A stretch of DNA of 64,000 bases from positions 2,046,001-2,110,000 of the forward strand of contig JAXLQR010000002.1 in NCBI GenBank assembly GCA_046331545.1, given 5' to 3'. Shown here piece by piece: positions 9,301-18,558 of this stretch (position 1 is its first letter; every line of letters begins with the position of its first letter). A model generated the notes under the pieces. It saw nothing but the letters and a program-made list of their open reading frames with translations, ran no database searches and was not told the DNA's origin. Source of the stretch: JADJVL01 sp046331545. Its GTDB lineage: Bacteria > Acidobacteriota > Holophagae > Holophagales > Holophagaceae. Both the position numbers and the translations under genes were made by a program.

Positions 9301-11591
9301 GGGGCAACCTGATCCCCCGCTACTTCGCGGGCAAGGTGCAGAGCGAGGTCAACTACGACCAGACCGTCGCCGGCCGCGCCTTCTACTTCTCGCCGGCCAC
9401 CGAGGGCACCCTCGACCTCGGCGACATCCTCTCCGGCGGCACCGGCATCGGCTTCGTGGGCGGCTCCAGCCAGCTCGACGTGGACGGTCCCCGGCTGCGC
9501 ATGTCCTACACCTGGCCGACGATCGTCACCAACACCGCCACCGGCTACCCGGCCGCCAGCTCCGCGAACCTGTTCTACGAGACGGACGTGATGGAAGTGG
9601 CGACGCCGAACATCAGCGGCAACGCCCGGTTCTTCTTCACGGGCAACTACCCGGCGGGCTTCGCCTTCACGGCGTCGCCGAACCCGATCGGCCTGGCCAT
9701 CCAGGAGAACGGCGACGGCGTCTACACCGCCGGCGGCAACCCGAACTTCTTCGGCAAGTTCGGCCTGATGGCGGCGGCGGCCAGCACCATGACCAGCCGC
9801 GGCGTGCAGACCTCCACGGCCCCGCACCAGCCGATCCACGCGGTGACGGACTCCATCTGGATCCCGAACAACGCGAACCTGCACTTCAACTTCCCCAACG
9901 CCTACTCCACCCCCGCGGGCGGCGGCAACAACACCGAGATCCCCTTCATCGGCATCAAGGGCTACCTCGACTCCGCCATGACCCTGGGTCTCAACAACCG
10001 CAACCTGACGAACTTCGCCAACGACGCGAACCTGCAGGCCACGCCGGGCAACCACAGCTACCTGAGCCTCGGCACCAACGCCGGCAACCAGAGTCTCAGC
10101 GCCTGGAACCAGGACATGCCCGCGAACCCTGCGCGACTCGACACCAACGCCGGCGACCGCGTGTTCTTCCTGTGGATGAAGAAGGACGTCACGGCCACCA
10201 CGGACCTGAACGCCTACGCCTGCTGGGGCGGCTCCATGCTGAGCGCCGGCTCGGTGGTGAACGCCACCGGCGGCCGCACCACGGCCCCCGGCTTCACCAT
10301 GAGCTCCTCGGGCCTGACCATCACCAACGCGCAGATCTCCTTCGCCGAGATGGGCGGCCAGCTGGGCGCCAAGAACCAGCCGCTGAACAGCAACACCTCC
10401 ATCGGCACCTGGCGCCGCACGGAGTTCGACCTGATCCGCAACATCATGGGCGCGCCCGCGCAGTCCGGCCTGGCCTCCCGCGTGAAGCTGGTGGACCCCT
10501 CGGTCGCCGTCACCACCTTCAACACGCCTGAGCCCCAGGTCGTCACCGCCGCCACCTTCGACGCCGTCGGCATCAACACCGAGGACGCCATCACGCAGAA
10601 CAGCGTGGTCGTCTACGGCCTGAAGGACCGCGGCACGAAGACCTCCCAGAACGGCGCCTCCTACTCGAACCGCCTCGGCGAGGCGGGCCTCGAGGCCGGG
10701 GCTCCCGTGATCGCCCAGTGGTGGAACACCGGCAACGGCTCCGACATCGCCAGCGGCAGCTTCCCCAACGTGATGAAGGCCTACAGCACCACCTGGCTGC
10801 CCTCCGAGTACGTCGAGCTGGTGCACGTGAACCACAACTTCGTCTCCAAGGTCGAGGCGCCCCAGAGCATCAACACCGGCGCGGCCCAGGACTCGGTGGC
10901 CAAGGTCATCCTGCAGCTCGGCCTGATCGCCCCCAAGGGCCACACCCTCCTGACCGGCGACCTGAAGCCCGTCGTCACCCCGGTCCGCCAGCTCAACATC
11001 AACGACTTCCAGACCAACCTGGCTGACGGCTCCGTCGAGGTCGGCACCCGCCTCGACATCTTCAACGGCAACGCCCGCAACACCGCCACGGGCCAGCCCG
11101 CCGCCACCGCGCCGTTCTACAAGATCTTCAACGGCCGCGGCACCGCCGCCAACGACCACACCCTGGACGGCTACAGCAACATGCAGCTGACCTTCCAGCC
11201 GGCCGTCAACGACCTGCGCCACCCCAGCGGCTACATCGTCACCATCTACGAGGTGGTGTACGGCGCCACGGGCTACGCGGCGACGGCGACCTTCACCGGC
11301 AACGGCACCCTGGTGCGCCCCATCGCCGAGTACCGCATGGGCCACCTGGGCGGCATCGGCGCGTACCAGACGCTGAACCTGCCCCCGATGTACACCTTCG
11401 CCCTGAACCACGGCACGAACTACGGGGCGGGCACCACGGCCTTCTACGCCGTCAAGGTGCGCAACGTCTGGATGGAAGGCACCGAGGGCAACGCCGGCCA
11501 CAGCTTCGACATGGGCAAGGAGCCCTTCGCGACCCGCTTCCCCATGGCCTACGCGGACGTCCTGTCCGGCACCTTCGTGGTGCAGTACTAA
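6390..11591 (+). CDS. Giant cadherin-like repeat lipoprotein (paralogue A)
   Basis: A 1733-residue secreted lipoprotein of unknown function. ATG 6390 is chosen because AAGGAGGT lies four bases upstream and because it opens a signal peptide ending in ALVMVACGG, a lipobox. Residues about 35-360 carry successive Ig/cadherin-like repeats, recognisable by DPEGDAITF, DPDGDTVTY and DANPGDTQTW motifs and by APVI/APVF domain starts. The remaining 1300 residues are a large unassigned body, shared with the downstream paralogue (for example APHQPIHAVTDSIWIPNN, AQWWNTG, VELVHVNHNFV, TRLDIFNG, LRHPSGYI and the C-terminal DVLSGTFVVQY). Before about 8.1 kb, Thr/Ala/Ser/Pro codons are almost all NCG; later NCC dominates. 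A terminator follows. It is probably an outer-surface or periplasmic structural or adhesive protein. Confidence 0.85.
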   Translation: MNRQILRTAAGIGSLSALALVMVACGGSSSSAPQQPANQAPSKPLISTGPTTAITKHQYIYNLTSTDPEGDAITFSMSPANTDATINGNTLTYRPSVATAQTVTLSVIATDSKGAASAAGTVAVNVLLNRAPVFSSPTSFSLTGTGPAIPGAFNYAASAVDPDGDTVTYALQGTPSAVDNTGAAVSGIGVTVNPTTGITTFTGSVPTGKTSVTITFTVRATDTVATGFTGDFSDRVVTATYFSGNVAPVIAASSVPAVPQNHGIPAPGFQFVATDANPGDTQTWSTVGTVPAGMTLTSAGKLTWTSNFATGADFAARQITVKVTDSGGLSDTRTFTINVVQDTKPNFVTQTYTETVGGVQFFDPSRVRQQVNSRLRFTLLDNDATDREFFSDVTQQQKGWRANVLASDAENDAVQYSVETNSVFRHGTAHTDTSAPNYPGVDPNTGEILWTANRQRYNNGATAAGDVSISNNYLFHDYSQSSYGDSVRNRLDASNWSFTIRAQQLIGGVATPGQFNTNTLVIKVQPNDRPWVGALDIIQAAALSHGVYVGGGSLVAGVGRPSIQEPVASDTSTPGTASSWIWQMQDPSSLPLSFSANDYSIYDPNTSGIDGHQDAIQVNFGTRPLTSDVAGLYYLVSGNIDTNPTFPSQDPTTNFPAFAASQSQPNGFYNPWIGGSLGNFVVTWAPVRIQYTLSRYIGLGSYGFGIVGEDQYGRANSATRNIYPVFGTVKFFNSRVVHKADSTAGEIDAQPRGRFTSTGNNYSTSLSDESYWFSYLPVGISNAGGSEEWIDAASTVTYGSDLFGRSNGDGAYASGRNGLAGAPGAGNYYLASAGAWHTLDGNDGGSFVIDGYPANPLNTTLNPASRAAAKPSTGGSYSGPAFVQFKGGAPDGLASAPVQTTVQPTGAYSDNEADARVVPSNSPYQFAINNADYFTSSLGVSHGNDGLTPGQPRYMNPFAQGDDDGSGQFPWGNLIPRYFAGKVQSEVNYDQTVAGRAFYFSPATEGTLDLGDILSGGTGIGFVGGSSQLDVDGPRLRMSYTWPTIVTNTATGYPAASSANLFYETDVMEVATPNISGNARFFFTGNYPAGFAFTASPNPIGLAIQENGDGVYTAGGNPNFFGKFGLMAAAASTMTSRGVQTSTAPHQPIHAVTDSIWIPNNANLHFNFPNAYSTPAGGGNNTEIPFIGIKGYLDSAMTLGLNNRNLTNFANDANLQATPGNHSYLSLGTNAGNQSLSAWNQDMPANPARLDTNAGDRVFFLWMKKDVTATTDLNAYACWGGSMLSAGSVVNATGGRTTAPGFTMSSSGLTITNAQISFAEMGGQLGAKNQPLNSNTSIGTWRRTEFDLIRNIMGAPAQSGLASRVKLVDPSVAVTTFNTPEPQVVTAATFDAVGINTEDAITQNSVVVYGLKDRGTKTSQNGASYSNRLGEAGLEAGAPVIAQWWNTGNGSDIASGSFPNVMKAYSTTWLPSEYVELVHVNHNFVSKVEAPQSINTGAAQDSVAKVILQLGLIAPKGHTLLTGDLKPVVTPVRQLNINDFQTNLADGSVEVGTRLDIFNGNARNTATGQPAATAPFYKIFNGRGTAANDHTLDGYSNMQLTFQPAVNDLRHPSGYIVTIYEVVYGATGYAATATFTGNGTLVRPIAEYRMGHLGGIGAYQTLNLPPMYTFALNHGTNYGAGTTAFYAVKVRNVWMEGTEGNAGHSFDMGKEPFATRFPMAYADVLSGTFVVQY

Positions 11592-11612
11592 TCCAAGATC
11601 CCCCGGATCGAC

Positions 11613-11643
11613 GGAAGGGCCCCGAGAGGGGCCCTTCCTTTTT
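11613..11643 (+). terminator. Rho-independent terminator after paralogue A
   Basis: A perfect 11-base stem GGAAGGGCCCC / GGGGCCCTTCC with a GAGA tetraloop is followed by five T. It lies 22 bases after the stop of the giant lipoprotein gene, so paralogue B probably has its own promoter in 11644-11732. Confidence 0.9.
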
Positions 11644-11732
11644 CCAGCTGTCCGAGGAAGAAGGCGGGACGGAACGCCTCCGGCGGACGGTACACTGGAG
11701 GGTCGCGCCCGCCCCGGGCGCCCGGAGTACGC

Positions 11733-14700
11733 ATGCCCAGGACTGCCCGAACGCTTGGACGCGGCCATGGCCTCTGGCTCCCGCCCCTGGCGCTCCTGCT
11801 GGCCTGCGGCGGCGGAGGCGGTTCGGCGCCCCCGGATCCCGGGGGCAAGAACACCGCGCCGACCAACGTGGTGATCACCGGATCCCTGACGCCCAAGGAG
11901 CAGCACCCGAGCACCTACGCGCTGGCGGCGACTGACGCGGAGGGCGACCTCTTCACGTTCACCTCCTCCTCGCCCGGGGCGGTGGTCCAGGGACTCAGCC
12001 TGGTCTACACGGCGCCGGCGCCGGGCGCGCAGACCCTCAGCGCCGTGGCGACGGACACCCACGGGAACGCCTCGGTCCCGGGCACGCTCGCGGTCACCGT
12101 CGTCGCCAACGGCGCGCCGGTCTTCATCAGCGCCCCGGCGGTCCAGTTCACCAATCCCGCCACCAACGTGCCGCCCTCCTACACCTACACCCCGAGCGCC
12201 ACCGAGCCGGACGGGGACGAGGTGATCTTCAGCCTCCTCGCGGGCAGCGTGCAGCAGGCCGTGGACCTTCCGGGCGCCCCCGGGGCCTTCACGGCCCAGC
12301 CCGACACCAGCCTCGCGACCCTGAACGGGGGGACGCCCAACACGTCCTTCCAGATTCCGTCCACGGTCCCGGTGGGCGCCTCCGGGAAGCGGGTGCGGTT
12401 CACCGTCCGCGCGGAGGACCGGATCGGCACCCGCCTGCTCGGAGCCAAGTCCGACCTCGTGGTGACGGTCACGATCTTCGCGCGCAACGAGGCGCCGGTC
12501 ATCGGGACGCCGGTGGTCCCGGCCTTCACCCAGTACCACTCCTTCAGCGGCGTCCAGCTTCCCGCCAGCGACCCGAACGGGGACGCCCTCACGTGGAGCC
12601 TCGTGCAGGTGAGCCCGGCGGCTCCCGGGCTCGCCCTCAGCGCGGACGGCAAGCTGTCCTGGACCTCGGTGCCGGACACGACGGCGCGGACGCTCACCGT
12701 CAAGGTGGACGACCTCCGGGGCGGCACCGACACGAAGGCCTTCACCATCCAGGCCCTTCCCGACACGCTTCCGGCCATCAGCTCCGCGGCCTACGGGGAG
12801 ACGGTGGGCGGCGTGCAGTTCCACTACCCGGAAAACCTGAAGTCCAAGGTCTTCGTCCGCACGCGCTTCCACTGGAGCGACCCCCTGGCCACGGACGGCG
12901 AGTTCATGGCGGGCGGACCGCCCTCGGCCCTCTACGGCTGGCGGGCCGGGATCCTGGCCACGGACGCGGAGGGCGACGGCGTCCGCTTCGCGGTGAAGCC
13001 GGGCTCGGTCACCCGCTTCGGCGCCCCCTTCGCCGACACCAGCGCCCCGTCCTACCCCACCATCGACGCGGTGTCCGGGGAGATCACCTGGAAGCCCAAC
13101 CGGCTGCGGGGCAGCGTGCCGGCCGACGCCGGGGACGCCCAGGTCAATCCCGCCGCCTTCGGGAACTGGACCTTCACCCTCCAAGCCCAGGAGCTCGACC
13201 GGGGCGTCCCCATCCCCGGCCAGGCCGGCGAGGCGACGTACACCATCAAGGTCCTGCCCAACGATCCGCCCCTGGTGGGCGCCCTCCGCACCTTCGTTCC
13301 CGGCGAGGCCCTGGTGGCGGGCGTCTCGCTGGGCGGCGGCACCACGGGCACGAATTTCGGCCGGCCGGCCCTGCAGCAGCCCCTGGCCTCGGAGGACGCG
13401 ACCCCCGGCAGCCCGGCCCTGTGGTCCTGGCAGGTGGGCGGGCCGGGCATCCCGGACGCGGCCGCGGAGGACTACAAGATCGCGGACCCCAACAGCCTCG
13501 CCTCCGACGGCCACCAGGACGCCCTCAAGGTGGACCTCGGCAGCCGGACCCTCACGTCCGCCGGGATCGTGACCGGGGGCCTCCTGGGCCTCAAGCCCGG
13601 TACCCACTTCCCGGCCGTGGACACCACGGGGAACCTCCCGGCCTGGGACACGGGCACCGGCCTCATCAACGGCTTCTACAACCCGTGGCTCCTCGGCACG
13701 GGCCCCGGCGGGTCCTTCAACGTGAAGTGGGCGCCGGTGCGGCTCCAGGCGGTGCTCGCCCGCTACCTGGGCGGGGCGGTGTACGGCTTCCCGGTGGTGG
13801 CGGAGGACCAGTACGGCTACGCCACCAACCGCACGGTCGGGATCCATCCGCTCTTCGGCTCCCTGCGGTTCTTCAACCACCGGATCCTCCTGCGCGCCGA
13901 CACGGCCCCGGACCTCTTCGCGCCCCTGGGCGCCTTCCTGGCCGCCGGGAACACCGCCAGCGGCGGGAACCGCTACGTCTTCTCCTACCTCCCCATGGGG
14001 GTCAGCGGCGCGGCGAACCAGGAGGAGTTCATCCAGGGCGGCGCGCGCACCTTCGGGGTGGACTTCTTCGGGCGTCCGGACGGCGTCGGCGCCCCCGCCA
14101 GCGGCATGGCCTTCTCCTTCGGCCTCCCGGCGGCCACCGCGGGCGCCTGGCTCACCAGCGACGGCGCGGTCGTGGGCTCGGCGGGGCTCTATCCGGGCCA
14201 CGTGCTGAACGCGGCCCTCAACCTCCCCGCCTCGGCGGCGGGCACTCCCGCCACCGCCCCGGGGGCGGCCGCGACCTACACCCAGCTCCGGGGCGGAGCC
14301 CCTGCGGGCCTGGCGACGGACCCCGTGGTGCAGGCGGTGAACGTCTCGGGCGCCTATGCCGACGGCGAGGCGAGGCTGAAGGCGATCCCCTCCTCCTCGC
14401 CCTACCTCTTCAGCGTCCGCAACGCCGCGCGACCCTTCGCCGGCGACGGGCTGGCCACGGCGCGCCACCTGCAGGGCCTGGACACCAGCCGCCGCTGGTA
14501 CTACGGCCGGGTGCAGAGCGACGTGAACTTCCTGCAGACCGGCGCGGGCCGCCCGGTCCTGCTCTCCCGGACCCCGGCCTCCACCCAGGACGTGAACATC
14601 CTCCAGACCCCGCTGAACACCTACGCGCGGTTCCGGGTGACCTTCGGCTGGCCCCTCACGGTCTCCGCCACCGCGCCGGGGTATCCCGCGGCCGGGTCCA

Positions 14701-16571
14701 GCAACCTCTTCAAGGAGACGGACATCCTCCAGATGGCGCTGCCGAACCTCTCCGGGAACGCGCGCGCCTTCTTCTCCGGCAACACGCCCGGCGTCACCAA
14801 CCCGGGGAACGTCACCTCCCCGGACAACTACTTCGGCAAGCTCGGCTTCACCACGCGCCCCACGGCCTTCAACGGCACCGGCGCCAGCATCACCGCCGCG
14901 CCCCACCAGCCGATCCATGCCGTGACCGACGCGCTGTGGCTGCCCAACAACGCCGACGGCAGCGCCTACCCCAACGCCTACACCACGCCCGCCGGAGGCG
15001 GCGTCTTCTCCGACGTCCCCTTCGCGGGAGTGCGCGGGTGGCTCGCGCCGGCGGCCTCCGCGGGCCTCGCCACCCTGCTGCGGGGGACGGTGGCGAACCT
15101 GGGCAACACCCAGCAGGCCTTCGCGCGCCTCGCCGTGGCGGGCAGCGCCTCGAACCTGTCGGTCACGGGCGATCCCGTGGACGGCAACGTCAACCCGCCG
15201 CTGCTGGACAGCACCACGCAGAAGGACCGCATCTTCTTCCTGTGGATGAAGGCCAACGAGACCCCGGCCATGCCCAATGCCTACGGGACCTTCGCGGGCT
15301 CCGTGCTGCAGCAGGGCCCGGCCCTGTCGGTGCTCGGCGGCGCGACCACCGTCACGCAGGCCTACGACATGGGCGCGGGTCTCGCGAACCCCCTGGCGGT
15401 GGTCTCCTTCGCCGCGTTGGGGCAGACCAACAACGGCCCCAACCAGACCCTCAATTCCGCGCCCTCCCTCCAGGCCTGGAACCGCTCCCAGTTCGAGGCG
15501 CTGCGCCTGCTGATGGGCGCGCCCTCGGTGCCCGGGTCGGCCGCGCGGGTGCGGGTGGCGGACCCCGCCACGGACGAGACCCAGGGCGCCGGCGCCACCA
15601 CCGCGCTGCGCTTCGACGGCGGCCAGCCCACCTTCGACGGGATGACCGCCAACAGCCTCGTGGTCTACGGCCTGAAGGACCGGCGGGCCTCCGGCGGACG
15701 GCTCGGGGAGGCCGGCCTCGAGCCGGGCTCGCCGGTGCTCGCCCAGTGGTGGAACACGGGCTCGTCGGACGTGGCCCTGGCGGCCTTCCCAGGGGTGATC
15801 CAGGCCTTCGCCTCCGGCTGGCTGCCCGCGGACTTCACCGAGGTGGTGCACGTGAACCACAACTTCGTGGGGAAGGTGCAGTACCCGGGCACGGGCCCCA
15901 CGGACTTCGTGGCCAAGGTGGCCCTGTCGGCGGGACTCGTGGCGCCCAAGGGGCACGCGCTGCTCACCGACGCCGGCGGCGTGCGGCCGGTGGTGACTCC
16001 GGTGCGCAACCTGATGATCCAGGACCTCAAGGCCAACACGGCCGCGGGCTCCGTCCTCCCGGGCACGCGGCTGGACATCTTCAACGGCACCGCGGCGGAC
16101 CTCGCCACGGGCGCCCCGGCCCCGGGCCTCGCCTCCTACAAGCTCCTGGACGGCAACGGCACCGGGAACGGCGACCTCCGCCTCTACGCCGACTCGAACG
16201 TCCAGGTGCTCTTCCAGCCCTCGGCCTCGGATCTCCGCCATCCCTCGGGCTACGTGGTGTCCCTCTACCAGGTGGGCACCAGCGGAGCCGGGACGCAGAC
16301 CACCACCCTCACCCTCCTGCGGGAGATCCGCATGGGCCACGAGGGCGGCCGCGGGGCCCAGCAGACCCTCAACCTCCCGAGCTTCCGCGCCATCCTGCCG
16401 GGCAACCTCGGCCAGAACCAGGCCTTCGCGTTCAAGATCCGCACGGTGTGGATCGAGGGCGACGACGGCGCCGCCGGCCACAGTCTGGACCTCGGGAAGC
16501 AGCCCTTCGCCCAGGGCATCCCCCACGCCTACGCGGACCTCCTGTCCGGCGTGCTCATCGTCGCCTACTGA
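11733..16571 (+). CDS. Giant cadherin-like repeat lipoprotein (paralogue B)
   Basis: A 1612-residue paralogue of the preceding protein. Its signal peptide ends in ALLLACGGGG (lipobox). N-terminal Ig/cadherin-like repeats show DAEGDLFTF, EPDGDEVIF and DPNGDALTW. The body matches paralogue A block by block: SAAYGETVGGVQFHYPE, GFYNPWL, APHQPIHAVTDALWLPNN, AQWWNTGSSDVALA, VHVNHNFVGKVQ, TRLDIFNG, LRHPSGYVV, IRMGHEGGRGAQQTLNLP, and a C-terminus DLLSGVLIVAY. Its codon use is that of the core genome throughout, without the NCG-rich first third of paralogue A. The function is unknown; surface exposure is inferred from the lipobox and repeats. The TPR gene follows after 20 bases and may share its transcript. 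Confidence 0.85.
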   Translation: MPRTARTLGRGHGLWLPPLALLLACGGGGGSAPPDPGGKNTAPTNVVITGSLTPKEQHPSTYALAATDAEGDLFTFTSSSPGAVVQGLSLVYTAPAPGAQTLSAVATDTHGNASVPGTLAVTVVANGAPVFISAPAVQFTNPATNVPPSYTYTPSATEPDGDEVIFSLLAGSVQQAVDLPGAPGAFTAQPDTSLATLNGGTPNTSFQIPSTVPVGASGKRVRFTVRAEDRIGTRLLGAKSDLVVTVTIFARNEAPVIGTPVVPAFTQYHSFSGVQLPASDPNGDALTWSLVQVSPAAPGLALSADGKLSWTSVPDTTARTLTVKVDDLRGGTDTKAFTIQALPDTLPAISSAAYGETVGGVQFHYPENLKSKVFVRTRFHWSDPLATDGEFMAGGPPSALYGWRAGILATDAEGDGVRFAVKPGSVTRFGAPFADTSAPSYPTIDAVSGEITWKPNRLRGSVPADAGDAQVNPAAFGNWTFTLQAQELDRGVPIPGQAGEATYTIKVLPNDPPLVGALRTFVPGEALVAGVSLGGGTTGTNFGRPALQQPLASEDATPGSPALWSWQVGGPGIPDAAAEDYKIADPNSLASDGHQDALKVDLGSRTLTSAGIVTGGLLGLKPGTHFPAVDTTGNLPAWDTGTGLINGFYNPWLLGTGPGGSFNVKWAPVRLQAVLARYLGGAVYGFPVVAEDQYGYATNRTVGIHPLFGSLRFFNHRILLRADTAPDLFAPLGAFLAAGNTASGGNRYVFSYLPMGVSGAANQEEFIQGGARTFGVDFFGRPDGVGAPASGMAFSFGLPAATAGAWLTSDGAVVGSAGLYPGHVLNAALNLPASAAGTPATAPGAAATYTQLRGGAPAGLATDPVVQAVNVSGAYADGEARLKAIPSSSPYLFSVRNAARPFAGDGLATARHLQGLDTSRRWYYGRVQSDVNFLQTGAGRPVLLSRTPASTQDVNILQTPLNTYARFRVTFGWPLTVSATAPGYPAAGSSNLFKETDILQMALPNLSGNARAFFSGNTPGVTNPGNVTSPDNYFGKLGFTTRPTAFNGTGASITAAPHQPIHAVTDALWLPNNADGSAYPNAYTTPAGGGVFSDVPFAGVRGWLAPAASAGLATLLRGTVANLGNTQQAFARLAVAGSASNLSVTGDPVDGNVNPPLLDSTTQKDRIFFLWMKANETPAMPNAYGTFAGSVLQQGPALSVLGGATTVTQAYDMGAGLANPLAVVSFAALGQTNNGPNQTLNSAPSLQAWNRSQFEALRLLMGAPSVPGSAARVRVADPATDETQGAGATTALRFDGGQPTFDGMTANSLVVYGLKDRRASGGRLGEAGLEPGSPVLAQWWNTGSSDVALAAFPGVIQAFASGWLPADFTEVVHVNHNFVGKVQYPGTGPTDFVAKVALSAGLVAPKGHALLTDAGGVRPVVTPVRNLMIQDLKANTAAGSVLPGTRLDIFNGTAADLATGAPAPGLASYKLLDGNGTGNGDLRLYADSNVQVLFQPSASDLRHPSGYVVSLYQVGTSGAGTQTTTLTLLREIRMGHEGGRGAQQTLNLPSFRAILPGNLGQNQAFAFKIRTVWIEGDDGAAGHSLDLGKQPFAQGIPHAYADLLSGVLIVAY

Positions 16572-16591
16572 CCTCACCTCCAGGGACCGCC

Positions 16592-17203
16592 ATGACCAAG
16601 ACCTCCAGGAAGAAGACCGCCAACCCCTACGTGCAGGGGATCATCAACGCCGCCTACAACCAGCAGAAGCTCGGGAACCGCGCCCAGGCCGAGGTGCTCT
16701 ACCACCAGGTGCTCCGCGAGGAGCCGGGCAACCCCTTCGCCCTCTATGGCCTGGGGGCGCTGGCCCTGCACGCCGGGGAGATGCCCAAGGCCGTGGAGCT
16801 GCTCCAGGGCGCCATCCTCAACGGCTACCGCGAGGCCACCGCCTACAGCCACCTCGGCATCGCCCTGCAGACCTCGGGCCGCCTGGACGAGGCCCTCGAG
16901 ACCTACGCCGCCGGCCTCCGGAAGTTCCCCAAGGATCCCTCCTGGGTGAACAACACTGCCGTGGTGCTGGCCCAGAAGGGCGACCTGGAGGGCGCCCTCC
17001 GCGAGGCCCGGCTGGTCATCAAGAACTTTCCCAAGGACCTCCGCGCCTACCTCAACGCCGGCCAGTTCCTCACCGAACTCGGCCGCTACGAGGAGGCCGA
17101 AGCCATGTTCCGCAAGGCCCTCGAGCTCGAGCCCGAGCACATCCAGGCCCGCGCGGCGCTCGTGAGCGTGGAGCGGATGAGGGTGGAGGCCGCGAGGAAG
17201 TAG
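16592..17203 (+). CDS. Tetratricopeptide repeat protein
   Basis: A 203-residue, probably cytoplasmic protein made of about five TPR units. Repeats are visible as AEVLYHQVLREEPGNPFALYG, TAYSHLGIALQTSGRLDEA, WVNNTAVVLAQKGDLEGA and AEAMFRKALELEPEHIQA. There is no signal peptide; the N-terminus is basic (MTKTSRKKTANPY). The ATG at 16592 sits 20 bases after the stop of giant lipoprotein B, so the two may be co-expressed and the TPR protein might help in assembly or export of the giant lipoproteins (inference only). It is convergent with rlmN. Confidence 0.85.
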   Translation: MTKTSRKKTANPYVQGIINAAYNQQKLGNRAQAEVLYHQVLREEPGNPFALYGLGALALHAGEMPKAVELLQGAILNGYREATAYSHLGIALQTSGRLDEALETYAAGLRKFPKDPSWVNNTAVVLAQKGDLEGALREARLVIKNFPKDLRAYLNAGQFLTELGRYEEAEAMFRKALELEPEHIQARAALVSVERMRVEAARK

Positions 17204-17208
17204 CGGTC

Positions 17209-18306
17209 TCAGGCGCCGCGGGCCGCCCTCCGACCCTCCCGCACGAGCTGCCCGCAGGCGCCGGCCACGTCCTGGCCGCGGCTGCGGCGCACGCTGACGG
17301 TGAGGTTCGCGGCGGCGAGGATGCGGCACAGCTCGGAGACCCGGGCCTCGTCCGGGGGCTCGAAGCCGCTGCCTTCGTGGGGATTGAAGGGGATGAGGTT
17401 GATCTTGCTGGGGAAGCGCCGCGCGAAGGCCGCGAGGCGCCGGCCGTCCTCGGGGCTGTCGGTGACGCCCTTGAGGAGCACGTACTCCAGCGTGACGCGC
17501 TCCCCCTTCTCCAGGGGGAAGGCCTGCAGGGCGTCCGCGAGGGCGGCCAGGTTCCAGACCTTGTTCACCGGCATGATGCGGGAGCGGTAGGCGTCGGTGG
17601 TGCCGTTGAGGCTCAGCGCGAGGCGGGGCCGCTTCCGGAAGGACGCGAGGCGCTGGATGCCTGGCACCAGCCCGGAGGTGCTCACGGTGATGCGCCGGGG
17701 GGAGAGGGCGAGGCCGAGGGGATCGGTGAGGGTGGCGAAGGCCTCCATCACGTGGTCGAGGTTGTGCAGCGGCTCGCCCATGCCCATGAAGACCAGGTTC
17801 ACGCGGGTGCCGGGGGGCACGCCGTGGTGGACCAGCATGGCCACCACCTGGCCCACGATCTCCGCCGCGGTGAGGTTGCGCACGATGCCCATGAGTCCGG
17901 TGGCGCAGAAGGTGCAGCCCATGGCGCAGCCCACCTGGCTGGAGAGGCAGAGGGTGGTGCGGCCGGCGTAGGGCATGAAGACGCCCTCCACCTGCTTGCC
18001 GTCGGCGAGGCGGAAGGCGTGCTTGGTGGAGCCGTCGGCGCTGGGCAGCGATTCGGTGATCGCCGGCCAGGCCAGGTCCACCTCGGCCTCGAGGCGCCTG
18101 CGGAGGGTCTTGGGCAGGGCGGTGAAGGCCTCCCAGGTCGGATAGCGGTGGAGGTAGAGGCCCTCGAAGAGCTGCGCGGCCCGGTAGGCGGGTTCTCCCA
18201 GGCCGCCCGCCAGCCCGGCCAGCCCCGCGCGGGAGAGGCCGGCGGCGTTGGGCCGAGCCGGGGGCGCCCCCTCCGGGGCGGGGCGGTCCCAGGCGGCGGA
18301 GGTCAT
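17209..18306 (-). CDS. rlmN: 23S rRNA (adenine2503-C2)-methyltransferase / tRNA A37 methyltransferase
   Basis: A 365-residue radical SAM enzyme. The cluster motif CAMGCTFC binds the 4Fe-4S centre; QVGC upstream, MGMGEPLHN and the C-terminal SRGQDVAGACGQL with the catalytic Cys are RlmN signatures. It methylates C2 of A2503 in 23S rRNA and A37 in some tRNAs. The ATG at 18306 overlaps the stop of the upstream small gene (ATGA), favouring it over an in-frame start 51 bases further upstream inside that gene. The N-terminal region up to about residue 35 is proline-rich and unalignable by eye. Confidence 0.93.
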   Translation of the reverse strand: MTSAAWDRPAPEGAPPARPNAAGLSRAGLAGLAGGLGEPAYRAAQLFEGLYLHRYPTWEAFTALPKTLRRRLEAEVDLAWPAITESLPSADGSTKHAFRLADGKQVEGVFMPYAGRTTLCLSSQVGCAMGCTFCATGLMGIVRNLTAAEIVGQVVAMLVHHGVPPGTRVNLVFMGMGEPLHNLDHVMEAFATLTDPLGLALSPRRITVSTSGLVPGIQRLASFRKRPRLALSLNGTTDAYRSRIMPVNKVWNLAALADALQAFPLEKGERVTLEYVLLKGVTDSPEDGRRLAAFARRFPSKINLIPFNPHEGSGFEPPDEARVSELCRILAAANLTVSVRRSRGQDVAGACGQLVREGRRAARGA

Positions 18307-18539
18307 TCCACCGAGATCCGGAAGGTCTTCAGCAGGGCGAGGTCCTCCGGCGACCACAGGGACTCCGCGGCCGGGGCCTCCCCGGGGGCCGGCGTGGCCT
18401 CCAGGGAGAGGTTGAGCTCGAACCCGGCCCGCTGGACCGCCAGGACGAGGTCCCGGCAGCGCGGATCCCCCAGCAGGGCGGCCACCAGGGCCTCCCCCAA
18501 TTCGTCCACCGTCCGGCGCAGATCCTCCGGAATGTCCAT
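18303..18539 (-). CDS. Small acidic protein of unknown function
   Basis: A 78-residue protein (starts MDIPEDLRRTVDELGEAL) translationally coupled to rlmN through an ATGA overlap and 19 bases downstream of the giant glycosyltransferase gene. There is no signal peptide or membrane segment, and the first third is predicted to be helical. No family was recognised. The ATG at 18539 is chosen because longer in-frame versions lie inside the upstream coding sequence. Confidence 0.6.
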   Translation of the reverse strand: MDIPEDLRRTVDELGEALVAALLGDPRCRDLVLAVQRAGFELNLSLEATPAPGEAPAAESLWSPEDLALLKTFRISVE

Positions 18540-18558
18540 GGCCGTCCCCCGGCCCATT

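Noticed and set aside
12593..16571. A second plus-strand frame (long, Arg/Gly/Pro-rich) overlapping paralogue B
   Set aside because: It is out of frame with the recognisable protein and has only low-complexity composition; it runs into the TPR gene by chance of frame.
6348..16577. A 3409-codon open frame on the minus strand opposite both giant lipoproteins
   Set aside because: It is a by-product of G/C-ended codons on the plus strand: composition is dominated by Arg, Gly, Val and Ala with no domain, and the plus-strand genes have lipoboxes, repeats and a good ribosome-binding site.
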